The notes below the pieces were generated by a model, which worked only from the letters and a program-made list of their open reading frames with translations, ran no database searches and was not told the origin of the DNA. DNA of 64,000 bases from Polytrichum commune (taxonomy: Eukaryota > Streptophyta > Polytrichopsida > Polytrichales > Polytrichaceae), in NCBI GenBank assembly GCA_950295325.1, contig OX485806.1:34780001-34844000 (forward strand), written 5' to 3'. Both the position numbers and the translations under genes were made by a program. Positions within the stretch are counted from its first letter, which is position 1; each line of letters opens with the position of its first letter. This document shows, one piece after another, positions 10,580 through 23,164 of the stretch.

Positions 10580-13480
10580 ATTTATGAGAGGGTATCCATG
10601 AGTTTGTGGATTTTTGGGGCAGGGATTTTAAGGTTTGTAAGGCTTTTGGTGGTTGGGGTGTGAATGATGCCACGAATCCTAGTCATTACAATTATAGGTG
10701 GGAGGACTTGCCATCCTTGTTGAGTGAGTAGTGGGAGGAGTACAACGTATTTGTCTAGTTTTCTTGTTGTGGCTTTCAAGGGGAATCTATTGTTGCAGTA
10801 CGTGAATTCAAAGAGTTGGACTTTGAGGTTGGGGTTTGGTGAGAATGGAGGTCGACCATAGGTATTGCTCCAATGATGCATAGTATATTAGGGCGTAGTC
10901 ATGCAGGGAACTTGCAGCGTGGGAGGTAGCAAGATTAAGGGCGGAGCCATGATGGTATGGTGTTTTCCAGTGTTCACATTGAGTATTCCTGCATTTTTGA
11001 GTGTGAAGCATCTTGCACGGGTAGATCACTCTAAGGCATTTTTGTGCACCACGTGCAGCTAGGGGTTTTTTGTTTTGGGGCTATTTACCTTCAAAGGCTA
11101 AATTAAAGCCTCCCTATAATTATTTAAATTTCAAAAATGGTCCATTTGTTTGCACCCTTCCATTACTTATATTGTCCAAGTCACTGCAATTTTTTGTACT
11201 CTATATTCCTTTTAAGTAATAAAAGCTAATCTACTTCCTAACGCAATTGACGAGTGTTGAGGGAAAGCATGGAAACAAAGAAGGGTGCAAATAGTAATAC
11301 CATTGCAAACAGAGTTATGAAGAAAACACATAGGTGACCATAGCAAAAGAATACCAATTATCATCCATCCCCGTGAGTCCTAAACCCATTTACATACCAT
11401 ACTAAACATACCTTCTAGGATCCTTATCTTCAGCCCTTATATTAATTTCACAAAAAAACTAATGGCTCACGTTTTATGTCCATCTAACTTACTTATAATG
11501 GGATTGTCTACATTTAATGGCCCCTTCATTATTTGGAATTCCTTTGTAATTTTTATTTCAAATGATTTTAATCCTCTCTATATTATGCCGCACGTCGTTT
11601 TTTTAAATGCACTAAGTGATCTACCCGTGGCATCTTGTGGTAAGGTGTGTCAGTGGTGTGTTGGCTATTGCATGGATTGCTTTGTTATGTCAGCTAGTGT
11701 GGAAGTTGTTTATGTGTTTATTTGTGTAGCATAAGAGGAGGTGTAGGCAATTGTCGTTATGGTTGAGTGGGCACAAGTTACAAAGTGGTGAGAAATCTTG
11801 TTGGAGGACGTGTTCAAACGGTAGTTTGTGAAGTGTCTACCATACCGCAATTGAAGGGTTTGTGTGAGTTGGGCGTCTATGATCCAAGGTGCATCCCATA
11901 GAAGGTTAGACCATTTCAAGTGAATGTTTTCATTAGTTAGCCAATCTTTAACATTTGGTATTGTGTTTGTGGCATTTGATATGAGAGAGTTTTCATATTT
12001 TATTTCAATGTAGTTTTTGAGGTTGTGTATTGCGTATTCCGTCATGTTGTGTAGAGGTTAAGGGTATTATTGGCCAATATGGAGTTTGGTGGCCAACATG
12101 ATGAAAAAGGGCGGTCATGATACGTGGTTCAAATGCTCCATGTTTAGCTAGCTTGTCAGCTTCATCATTTCCAAGTATATTTGAGTGTACTCTAACTTTT
12201 TTGATGGTGATGTTATGAGTGGAGGTCCTTATAGCATCTATGATGAAGGCAATGAGGAGTTTGTCATGTGATTATATTGGGAAGAGGGGTGTCTTATGTG
12301 ATTTACTAAGAGGTATATGCTATTAAGGTCGTCAGTGAAGATGAAGGTGTATGTGGTGAGTTTTTTGGTATGTTCTATTGCTAATAGTAAGGTGTATAAT
12401 CTGGCCGTTAGGATACTTGGGTAGCTAGGAAATTTGGCAGCAATATTAATAGCTAATGGTGCGTTGAATACGCCCAAGCTTGCTAGGGTTCCATTTCCTT
12501 GACCATCATTTGGTGAGAATGAGCCGTCCATGTAGTATAATTGTGTGGGCAGGTATCTTAGTGGGAGGCATGTATTGTCATTAAATTATGCTAAAAGGGA
12601 TAAGATTTGTATTGTGGAGCAATTTGAAATAATGTCTTTATTTGGGTTGCATTCTTGAATTTGTAAGATGAGGTGGGGTATGGATATGTTGGGGCGAATG
12701 TAGCATCTATCATTGATTTGTGTGGTTTTATTAAATCTGAGGAGTTTCTGACATATTGATTGGGATTTTATATGGCTCGATAGTTTGGTGATGAATAGAA
12801 GGTTATGGTCGTATAATAAGTTATCTAGGTTGAGAAGTCGTGTTTGATTTATCCATTTGATGTATGTAGTATTGGGGGAGTTCCAGTGACAATGGAAGGT
12901 GTGTGTGTGTGTGTTTTTGGGCGCCCCATCTGTCTTCCTTAGGGTGGGTTTGAAGGCACAGATGTGCGTGATGGGTGTTGGCCTTTGAGTGGGGTTAAGA
13001 ATGGGGTACTATTGACTTTTATACCAATCATCGTGGAGGGATGAGTTGGTAAAAAGGAATGTGGTGTCAATGAAGTCAATGTGTATGTTGTATTTTATTT
13101 TATTTTAGTATGTATAGGGAATGGGACGTTTGGGATCTAGAGCATGTTTGATAGCGTAGTGACAATAGCTCCTCAGCACCACCATATTGTACTATGCCCT
13201 GGTATATTTGCCCAAGTGTGCCTACGTCGTTGAGAGTTTGAGTTAGTTGTTAACTTAGTGTTGTGGCGTATCTAGGGAGGAGGGAGAAAGCTTCGATGCC
13301 GAATGCGTCTCCAAGGAGTTGGGTGAATATATTAGGGGTGCTTGGGTGAGGTTGCAAATGATTTTAATGAGTTTGATGAGGAGTTTCTCCATTCTTTGGA
13401 TGTTTGGGATGGAGAAAAGGACAACGTGGAAGGCATATTCTATGCCTAGGCAAATGACTATGTTGAGAACTTCCATTTTT
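10580..13480 (-). mobile_element. Degenerate LINE (non-LTR retrotransposon) with RNase H
   Basis: Read on the minus strand, three blocks occur in LINE order, broken by stops and frameshifts. At 13476 to 13180 is a post-RT thumb-like block with NDVGTLGQIYQ. At 12531 to 12140 is an RNase H domain starting MDGSFS, with FTDDLNS and ending VHSNILGNDEADKLAKHG. At 12045 to 11710 and 10881 to 10582 are C-terminal parts. The aspartates of the active site are present, but the usual glutamate (AELY) reads ARLY, so the enzyme would be dead. No reverse transcriptase palm (YxDD) was found, so the copy is 5'-truncated. A second copy of the same family lies at 27300 to 29050. Confidence 0.7.
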
Positions 13481-13645
13481 GTTGTAGTGAGGTTGGAAAT
13501 AATAGTAGTTCTTCATTTATTTTATTTTAGCTATTATGATTTCTTTTTGGATGGGCCATTTGAGTGATGGGGATTAGTTTGATACCTAGATATGTGTAAG
13601 GCTCCTTTTGAGATAGTATGAGGAGTTGTTGGTTTTTGTAGTTTA

Positions 13646-13928
13646 CTCCCTCCATCCCAAAATAATTATCCTACTTACCATATTTTTTTGTCCCAAAATG
13701 ATTGTCCAGTTTATTTGCCCAACTAGAAATTTGAGGCTCAAAGTCAAATATTTTTGCACCAAATTTTCTATATTAAGAAATATTTCAACACCGCAACTTC
13801 CAGGGCGTTTCAAAGTAGTTGCTATTGTCTATTTTAAGAGTCAAACTTACAACTACTCGATCAATGGTCAGTGGGCCTTAATCTCGTCAAAGTTAAAAAC
13901 ACGGACAATCATTTTGGGAGAGAGGGAG
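13646..13928. mobile_element. Stowaway-type MITE (Tc1/mariner)
   Basis: The left end CTCCCTCCATCCCAAAATAA and the inverted right end (CTCCCTCTCTCCCAAAATGA on the other strand) are textbook Stowaway termini, flanked on both sides by TA, the expected target duplication. The length is 283 bp. An extra copy of the subterminal block TCCCAAAATGATTGTCC lies inside the left half. It sits just beyond the preserved 5' edge of the LINE remnant. Such elements are mobilised in trans by mariner transposases; no source gene is in this window. Confidence 0.88.
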
Positions 13929-14010
13929 TATATATTGGGCTTTAAGGTATGTGGTGAAGGCTAGAGGTTGTAGTTCGAATTTGTTGGGACATCCAGTTAT
14001 AACATATTTG

Positions 14011-14114
14011 TCGAGAAGAAGTTTATGGGCGATGAAAGCAGCTTTTGGCTTCTGGTGAGGCCACGTTGCCTGTGCTTTCTCGACCGTCGGATTTGACCAA
14101 TGTAAGATCTCCTC
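14011..14114. repeat. Dispersed repeat of about 105 bp, copy 2
   Basis: This is the partner of 7618..7721, in the same orientation, with about eight differences by eye. The sequences on either side are unrelated, which argues for dispersal rather than segmental duplication. Confidence 0.75.
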
Positions 14115-14479
14115 CGTTCATGCCACCACTCATCCACTGCGTTTATTCCTAGATCCATAAGTGCCCAGTTTGAATATTGTCGGAGTTTCAATCATAACCA
14201 AACAATTAGTGTGGCCATCATTGTGTGCAATGTTTCCACATCAGTCTTCCACCCACACTAATCTAGTGTAGTTAGTTAACACCTACTCAATGCTCCTCAT
14301 TGTGACACGATAATTAACACTAATCATTTCATTGAGCCTTTTTAAAGATTTCTTTCGGTGGCAAGCCAAGCAAGGCACCTACTCATCCAAATTTGTCAAA
14401 GTCAAGGTCAAGTCATGACTTACTTGAGACAAGTACCCTTATCACGTCCCCACATGCTCCCGGCATGTGACTCCAAAGA

Positions 14480-14789
14480 CTACACTAAATATTGTATTTA
14501 GTGTCATGTGGTATTTTATGTCACTGCAGTATTTTTTTAACTGACACTTTCTATGAATAAGTTTACAAAAACTTGCATCCAACTTACTTGCAATTCATCC
14601 AAATGAAAAATCATTTATTAAGTGACAGTTTTTGCAGCACTATAAACCTATAACCTCCCCAAAAAAAAGTACGAGTGACAAATAATGTTAGGTTAACATT
14701 TAGTGTTGGTGACACTGCAACGGGGTTCACAATTAGTATTGAGCAAGACAAGTAGAATTGGTGGCACTAAATACAATATTTAGTGCAGC
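14480..14789. mobile_element. MITE with CACTA-like ends, copy 1
   Basis: The termini are inverted repeats: CTACACTAAATATTGTATTT at the left and its inverse at the right (CACTAAATACAATATTTAGT). The element is about 310 bp with no coding capacity. The CACTA-like ends suggest a non-autonomous relative of CACTA transposons, but the target duplication is unclear. Copy 2 lies at 25083..25387. Confidence 0.7.
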
Positions 14790-14876
14790 AATAATGTCAG
14801 CCTAGAATTGGAGATAGATATAATATCAATTGTTGTGTCAAGGACCTCCTTTGCACAAACTGCAATTACATAAGGT

Positions 14877-15240
14877 AGGTGGGTCTTAAGTGCCTTGTTT
14901 TCATAATTGGACTCTTAGATTTGATTGGTATGTGGTTCGGTGAGGATCAAAGAGAAAGCATCGTAAAAGACACATGTTTAAAAGAGATTGGACTACATCT
15001 TCAATTTTAATAATATTAATAACCACTCTACACTCAATAGTGGACGCAATTGGGAGGACATATGTATCTAAATGAAGAAATCAACAAAAACGCACTTCCG
15101 ATAACCGTAACTAATTAGGGGAGGTCCAATTTTCAATCCAGTTTTTTTGCAAATGTTACTTCATAGATTTGCTAATGCAACACAAGTTTTGTTGTGTAAA
15201 GCTAATCAATAGAAGTTGGAGAACATGGAAAACAAACCAA
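14877..15240. repeat. Dispersed repeat of about 365 bp, copy 1
   Basis: Beginning GGTGGGTCTTAAGTG and ending near AGAAGTTGGAGAACATG, this block is matched over its whole length by 50008..50365. Fragments of the same family lie near 22140 to 22270, 43864 to 43990 and 57705 to 57870, and inverted at 49080 to 49230. No coding sequence or terminal repeats are apparent, so the class is unknown. Confidence 0.75.
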
Positions 15241-18011
15241 ATAACACCCATATATTTTACATATAGTTGTACTATCTAAGAATTCTTTGATAAGCATCCA
15301 TGCACCTAGTAAACTAATCATCCCATTTAATGCATGTGGTATTAATTCCCAAAACGTACACTCTTTTTCCAAGCCTCTAAATTAGTGAGGTTTGAAATTT
15401 GTTCTAAGTAATACTAAATACATGAAACTATGCTCATATACCATGCATTTCAAGAAAATCAATGCGTGCTCTAAGGTGTTTGTAGAGTGTTAAATTGGCA
15501 TTTAAGCATAATATTTGGACAAACCACTTTTAAGAAAATAATAAGGAATGTCACTTGTGGGGCAAAAACATCAATCAACGATAGCAAAAGCAACAACCAC
15601 AACTTCAAATGTATGTATTCCATATTCACTAACCACCATATCTCTGTAGTTTTGCAAACTAGTGTGCATCATATCAATGGTTGGAGATGTCCAAAATTCA
15701 TGCATAAATCCAAAAATACTTAAATCCAAGTTGTGATCTTAGTGTTTGCTCTCATTCCATAGTGTAACTAAACTTTAGTTTCACCTTCACTAATGTCCCA
15801 CATGCACTATTAGCCCACCCTCACTAAGTGGATAATTAGTGTAGCTACAATGGTCCTCATTGAATCATTTCAGTTACACCTAGATTGTAACATCTATTGC
15901 AACATCTAGCAGAGAGAGATTATTATCGTGTACAAGCGTACCTCTCATCGGTCCAACATAAACAATTGACTCCCTATAGGTTTGTTGCTAATTCATCTTG
16001 AATGATCTCTAGTAAGGTAGATGAGGTTGGTTTGGTTAGCTTCCTTAATCGGACACCCATTTTTGGCTCCTAGTCAAGGGTACAATTGCTTTAATTCGGT
16101 GGGTGAGTAATAGATGGTGATTTAGCCGCCGCCTTGATGAAATTTGGGTTAGTCACCTTCTCAAAAGTCAAACTACACCCACCATCCCTTCATAACGAGG
16201 AGTGCTATCTACCAAGCTATGACACACTTGATTTTTGTGCCCAAGGTGGGCAAATTAGGAGGTGGCATGTGGCTATGAGGTGCCAACCAGCTTGTATTGT
16301 GGGTATTCTATAATAAAAAAACAATTTGGCAACATTGTATCTTACATGTGACCACTTTAGAGACATGACACAACCAATATTGGCATTAAACTTAATTTTC
16401 ATTGGCAAATGACTCATGTAGAATTTGCTAATGATGTTGTCCGCTTACACAATATGGAATGATAAAGGACTTCCCTCCTATAACACCGTGACATTGGGAG
16501 TAGAGAATCTTTGATTCCGGAGCCTAGATCAACACCTTCCTCAACTCCGATTTCAACGATTTCAAATTCATTGGTCCTTATTCGCAATTGCTAACATGCT
16601 CAAGCTTCTAATGCTTGAATCCATCAACTGGATGAATCCACAAAGCTGGAGGTGTCCACATTAGCCTCATCTACCTTACACTAATTTGGATCTTTAAAGC
16701 TAACTCCAGTATCAAATCAACTAAAAAAAGATAACCTCCAGACCATACACTATTTCAAGGCTTTCATGTTGGATGAATGAAATACCCTAGTGGTAGTTTT
16801 AGGTTCAATGACGGTGTATAGTATACCTACCTTAGTACTAGGGAATCTCCGCTACTTTAGGGAAGTAGCATGTATGACATCCTCTTGATGTACTTTTAGT
16901 CACATGAGCCTTTTGGTTTCCTCTGACTTCAAAATCAATTTCATTTCATTATGAAAACTATTGTGGGCTCGAGAGACCTACTCTGGTCCACACCAATAGG
17001 ACGGTTTATTGTAGTTTCGAAGACGTCACAAGTGATGCTCAATTCAAATCCAAGCAAGAGTACTTCTATGTCACTAGGGGTAGCCTTGGAAGAGATAGGC
17101 CTGTAGAGGTTATATTAGAGAAAGAAAGACTAATTTAATAGTTATATTTGGGGTACTGTCACATATTACTTTACATGAACATGCCATCTTCACAAAAACA
17201 AACTCAACCATCAACAACCACAGGCAACCAAAGCACACAAAAATCTCAAAGACTGATTAGTAAATAACAAACTCGTAGGCTACCTATATTTCAACTCCAT
17301 ACTGCACATCAAGTAGGCTTTACAGACTCTTTTATGCAGTGAAAATCAAACACATGTACAAAGTAACCGACCAATCCAAGTTGCACGTTTCCAGAGTGTA
17401 CTGCAGTTGCACAGTATGCAAAGACTTGCAAGGCATACTTGAAAATCTACACCAACAGATTTGGTCTAAGCTTATTCTACATAGTAAATAGTACGGTATG
17501 CACCTTATCCTGTAGTAGAGTTATGAAATTCGCAAAATCCCATAAAATCCAGGAAAAAAAAACCTGTATACAGTAATAGACAACCAAGTACAACCTAAAA
17601 GTCATCCACATATGAATAGGGTACCAAAAATGGTGTTGTGCAATACAACAACACTCTCATGCCTGAAAAGTGACGAAGATGAGGACTTAAAAGTGCCTTT
17701 GATGTTTGAGCCATCTGCACCTTGTGCTTCGTGGGGAGGGGCATCTAGTAGGGAAAATAGAAATTTCTACAACCCATGACCACTAGGCTTTGAAGGATGA
17801 TGGTTATGCATGACCCTGAAGCTACCCCCTGCTGAGCATACATGATAAATTGAAGAAAGTGTTGGCAGAATAAACTGTAATTAAGAGTGCATTGAACACC
17901 CAGCAATCGCACTTCTTGTGTTAGCTAAGAGAGAACAAAGTAACTTACTAGTCAATAGGTTAACCTGATAGTTCCATGCACTTCAGGTTATTGTGACAGT
18001 ATATCATCAGC
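15241..18011. other. Gene-free 3' flank of the TIP41-like gene
   Basis: I see no gene or clear element. Small stretches rich in 'attagtg' near 15730 to 15870 recall the MITEs to the left but are too broken to delimit. The 3' untranslated region of the TIP41-like gene should occupy the right edge below 18012. Confidence 0.4.
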
Positions 18012-21000
18012 TCATGTTGCATTAGATTTCAGTACTAATTTCTCAGACTTTTGGAGACGTTGAGTAAGCCTCTCACTTGCCACACTTGGGTCACTGTAAA
18101 GGACTGCATCAGTGGGATAACCTCTCTGCAGAAAAATTATACAGTTCAACATCAGATGTAATAAGATATGACCCAAGAACTCCTTAAGAAATGGACTAAG
18201 AAATTCTCTATTGGCTCATTGAGGATCAAAGTCAATTTGGAATACCAAAAAGGTGCTAAGATGAGTTTGGCCCTCAAAGAGGCTGATATCCATTCAAATT
18301 CAAACACTACCTTCCAACATGCACCACTAGTTGAAAGAAATTATTGATGTTGTATGCAAAACAAACCAATAGAAAATCAAATTGTACCATGTTCTGAAAA
18401 AAAGTCCCATTGAGTTGGAGTTGAACTCTAACATGTAATCTCTTTTGGAACAATCATGGCAACCGGATGAGGAGAAGAAATACCCACCAAAGCCAAGGCT
18501 TCAAAGGTGTCCTCTTTGATACTGCGCTCTCGTATGATCACAGGAACTGCAGTTGGATCCTTTTGAAATCGACAGAATAAACGGGTGTCCCTCAATCTCA
18601 TAAGCACTCCATCAACTCGCAACTGCCCACATTCTCAAGCATTGATGTGTAAAGATAAAGTACAGAGATTCCTTTCAGAAGATGCTTTCTGCTAACTATA
18701 ATGCACATAAACATAGGTTGAGAAAGAATCCTTGGAAACTGTCCAATGATAACAGTAGACTGATCAAATGTGAACCGTATATACAAGGACTACTTGATGA
18801 CATTTTTTTCTATGAAGCTTACCCAGAATCGAAGCAGGAGAAACCAGCATGTGGGCATGACTCTCTGTAGACACAATAACCAGAAAAATTTGGGAAAAAC
18901 ACATGTTATAATTTCAACAGAGATAATCTCTTCTTTTACAGAGTATTATAACTAAAACACATAAGATACTCAATAATATCTGTATATCCAATCCTATTCC
19001 CCTTCTCCTGCCCCAGCTAATCCAATAGTTGGAGAGCACAAAGAGATGTCAAAATACATCTAATGAGCAGGCCCTCTAATTCTCTACCTCCATGTATATG
19101 CACAAAATCATGTATTCTTTCTCTTGAACTAATAAAGAATGTGCCATAGAGTTACCCTCTAAGTCGACATCACTTTTGGTCGGGAGTTGTTTGTTTTGCA
19201 TACAACACCTTCCATGTTCAGTAAGTTTTCGGTGCATGTTTGGAGGTAGTGTGGAGGTTTGAACAAAGAACATTCTACTTTGGTTCATTGAGAATCAAAC
19301 TCATTTTGGCACGCCAAGAGGTGCAAAAATGAGTTTGGCCCTCAATGAACCAAGATAGGTTGCACTTCGTTCAAATTCAAAAACTACCTCCAAGCATGCA
19401 CCACAAGTGAAAAGATATTATTGATATTGTATGCAGGGCAACCAATGGAAAATCATAGGGGACCAACTCCGGATGAAAGTCCCATTGACTTGAAAGAAAA
19501 ACTCTAAAGAGCTTGGAACTTGTAGTGGAATTTAAGAGCATAAATAGAAGTTGGCCACCTACCACTTTGGCAGTTAGCAGTGACACACCATTATCTGCCA
19601 ACTCATCCTCATACAACACCACCTGCATCAACTCCCACAATCTAAGTTACCAAAATAACACAAAAATAGAAAGTACCACTCTTAGATGCTTAAGGCTAAA
19701 CTAAGTTGCAATAGGTTAAAGTGCACTCACAACACTAGAGTGTTGTTTTTGTTTTGACTGTTCTTACAAAGTGTGCCTGACCTACACCTGGCAGCAGTTG
19801 TATGATATTGGTGATTCTTAAAGGTGGGTCTGCAAAAAAAAGATGCTATCTTTCTAAATAATATTCAGTGTACAAAGGCCCATAAATAAAGAACTAGTGA
19901 ACCACTTTTCCATTTCTGAGGAAATAATCTCTTATATATACAAGATTTACAACATGGCAACTTTGATGGAATGGGACTCCAGAGGCATAATTTCTTATTG
20001 TGACCAGACGCACCTCCTCAAAAAACAAAATCGGGTCTCTAGCTTGAAGCGTTGCCATATCAATTTGTTCCTGGGTTTCCACCCAATCCACTGCTCCACT
20101 CACTGAGCTCTATTCACACCAATGGCCCAATTATTAGCAAAGCACCCCTAACTCAACTTCAGAACTCTTAATCATAATAGTGGACCAATAAATATATAAA
20201 ACCCTCAACTCGTCCCAAAAAATTATTATTAGCAGCATTAGCAATCTCAGAATTACAACCTGTTGCTTTCCTGATTCAAGACATTGACTGCCAGAATACG
20301 GTGTTGTGAATGTATAATCATAGTCCAATATCACTTGTTGGTTTGGTTTCCTGCAAGGTCCCAACAAGTGACATGTTTTAAACCTCAATGATAAATTACA
20401 TCAGTTGTGTAAGTAAAGACAAATCTAGGCAGATGCATCCTATCCTCCCAAGGAGAATGTAGATTTTGAGTTCTGTGAGTTTACTAACAAGTTGACAATA
20501 ATGCCTCCGCCATTACAGGATATGATTTCTCTGTAGCAAAAATGTATCACCAAACAAGAGTTGGACATTAATGTTATCCTCTGACTTAACATGACTTTTG
20601 GTCCGGAGTTGGTTGTTTGCATACAACACCTTCCATGTTTGGTAAGTTTTTTGTGCATGCTTGGAGGTAGTGTGGGGGTTTGACTGAAGAACATTTTATA
20701 TCATTGATGCTCAAACTCATTTTGCTATGCCAAGAGGTGCAAAAATGAGCTTGGTTCTCAATGAACCGAAATAGGTTGCTCTTCATTCAAACACTACCTC
20801 CAAGCATGCACCACAAGTGGAAAGTTATTATTGGTGTTGTATCCAGAACAATAAATTAAAAATCATAGGGGACCAACTCCCGACAAAAAGTCCCATTGAA
20901 GTGAAGGAAAACTCTATTATTTGCTAAATTATTCCTACAATCTCTGATCATATGACCCAGCTTAACCAGCTGTAGAGCAAAATTTGTCATTCTAACAAAC

Positions 21001-23129
21001 CCATAAAATTTCAATGTGATGATGCTGACATCTACAAACAAACCGAAATAAAAATTTGGGCGCTAAAACATACGTGCGGAATTTCCATTTTGCAGCTGCA
21101 GGAACCTCGACAGGGGGTAGACCTTCCTGACGCCATCCTCGAAGAGCATCGAAAGCATTGAAGTGAAGCTTAATCCCAGTGGCTTCATGTACAAGTTCCA
21201 GGGAATTGTCTCCAAACACCATTTCCGGTAAGTGCATTGATCCGAGCATTTTTTCCCACCTGGGTGTTCACCTCAGATCACAACTGTTCAATTCAAGCCT
21301 TTACATCCATATAAATCATATCATAATTTTGTACATATCAATGTTCAAACATCAACAACACGTAAAGATAAAGGTATCCAGTAAATCCTAAAATAAGAAC
21401 CAATGGAAATAGTTAATCTAAAGATTTTAGAGTTTACATACTCAATATCAAGCAATCAAATGGAAGCAACAAAAAACTAGAATGAAAATAAACACCAAAT
21501 CACACGTGCAGCAATAGCCTTATGAACATCCCACTGACTTCAAATTCTGAGATTGGATATATCCTTATTTTGGATTTTTACTGCTACTGATCTCCAAAGG
21601 TAACAGGACAACTCAAGCAAATTGTTGTATAGCATGTGTACTAAGACCTAAATTTCGTCAACAGAAGGAAACCAGGCAAGATAAGACAAAACTTTGAAGT
21701 ATGAAACACAAGAGTTTAGTTTATTCAAGACAGCCCAGTGTTTTAAGACACTTCGATGCACATGTTTCTTAACACCTGTAAAGCAAGTTGATCCACTAAG
21801 TCACTTGACTTGATCGCAGCAGACCCAAAAAGGTAACCCTTAAGGTCCGAGAGGCCCATCCTGCACTTCCAGATGTCATACAGAGAGGATTATAATTACC
21901 TCTTGCTAATTTAACCGGAAAGTATCAAAAGTAACCTTGTCTATAATTATCCCATGTGGAGCATACATATATGTAGGATGAATTAAAAGCTCATCTAAAT
22001 GACCTAGACCCAAATACATATGACTTCATTTTCACTTCCTCTTTTTAGTAATTGTGCTAATTATGGATTCAATATCATACACCAAATCAAAAACTGTTTC
22101 AATACTTATTGGGAGTTCATACAAATTATCACGTATCTATATAAGGTATGCGGGCCTCATTTGCGTGGTGTGTGGTTATGTGTGAATCTAAGAACAGACA
22201 CCAAAAAGATGTGTGTTTAAAAGGGATTGGACTACATGCTCAAAATATGTTAATCATTCTAGGCTCAATTGTCAACATAACTGGGGGTCTCACATGACCA
22301 TTTCATGAACTCGAAAATCTTCACTTCACTTTGACAATGAATAAGATAGTCCTATGAGCTTCAAAAATTATGAGGGAAATGGCTACAGCCATAATTTGGA
22401 TTTGTCAATCATCCTACGAGAAGTGGGTGCAGAGCTAAAAGTGTCCATTTAAGGACCGCTTCCTTATATATACCCAAGCAAACTCGTGTCAATTCCATTT
22501 TATGGAGTTCTTAAGTTTTTGCTTTGAAAATACTTATATGAAGCTCATGACCTTATATAAAAGGTCCAACCATACAGGTGTGTTCTTTGCCTTTGTGTCA
22601 ACAATTTTGGTTCATGAATGTTTCATAGAGCAAGCTTGCAAATCTCACTTTATAACTAATCTGAAAATACACAAAACCTTAGGGATAATGAGGGTTAAGG
22701 CCCACTTACCTTAAACACACACCCAGTCCTTTAAGACTTAATCAAGGACTCTAGACCTCCAACAACCCTAAGACTGTCACCTCTTGAAACAATTTAACAA
22801 CTTGGAGCATTGCCCTAAAACTTCAATGTGATGATGATGATGAAAGTGATGATATCGCAGGAGACTTGCGACAACAATTTTTAAGCTCACCTGTCACGAG
22901 CATCCATCTTTAGGATAGCTTGTTTGTTGGCCTGTATGCGCCATCCCGCAACTCGGAGTCCTCGGCCTTCAAGCAGCTGAGCACCCGCCACCTTCATCGC
23001 CGCATGCCGCAAATCCTCCTCATCCTCAATGCAATCTGCCTCAACTGTCTCCTCATCTGGGTACTCAGCAACATTCACCACCTTGTGAATGTGATCTCGC
23101 GGCCCACATGCGCAATTCTGACAAGCCAT
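18012..23129 (-). CDS. TIP41L: TIP41-like protein (TAP42/PP2A regulator), eight exons
   Basis: Exons in transcript order: 23129..22891, 21259..21074, 20350..20260, 20109..20014, 19622..19563, 18864..18823, 18622..18488 and 18125..18012. All introns are GT-AG, the phases agree, and the product is 320 aa. Diagnostic blocks run the whole TIP41 length: AGAQLL (48-53), LPEMVFGDN (90-98), HFNAFDALRGW (112-122), LPPVEVPAAAKWKF (127-140), QQVILDYDYTFTTPY, VVLYEDELADNGVSLLT, CWFLLLRFWLRVDGVLMRLR and GYPTDAVLYSDP. TIP41 proteins bind the PP2A-associated TAP42 family and act in TOR and PP2A signalling in the cytosol; this role is family knowledge. The start ATG has an in-frame stop nine codons upstream. 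The first 40 residues (cysteine- and acid-rich) extend beyond the Arabidopsis form. The donor after exon 3 could lie three bases further on, which would add one valine. Introns 3, 5 and 7 carry copies of one foldback MITE. Confidence 0.93.
18205..18430. mobile_element. Intronic foldback MITE, copy A (5'-truncated)
   Basis: In intron 7 of the TIP41-like gene. It matches the right 60 percent of copies B to D, including the centre (tcattgagg...aaatgagttt-like), the phrase ACTACCTTCCAACATGCACC and the right end AGTCCCATTGAG...AACTCTA. The left terminus is missing or unrecognisable. Confidence 0.65.
19147..19506. mobile_element. Intronic foldback MITE, copy B
   Basis: In intron 5 of the TIP41-like gene, about 360 bp. 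The ends are inverted repeats (left TAGAGTT and CACTTTTGGTCGGGAGTTG; right CAACTCC, AAAGTCCCATTGA and AACTCTA). The pairing continues inward (GGTGCATGTTTGGAGGTAGT against ACTACCTCCAAGCATGCACC), so nearly the whole element can form one long hairpin with its turn near 19318. TA next to each end suggests a TA target duplication, as in Tc1/mariner elements. Confidence 0.8.
20572..20916. mobile_element. Intronic foldback MITE, copy C
   Basis: In intron 3 of the TIP41-like gene, in the same orientation as copy B. The terminal inverted repeats are clear: GACTTTTGGTCCGGAGTTGG at the left and CCAACTCCCGACAAAAAGTC at the right. Hairpin architecture is as in copy B. Confidence 0.8.
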
Positions 23130-23164
23130 CTTCTTTTGACCTCCAAATTCTCTTCAAATTTCAA

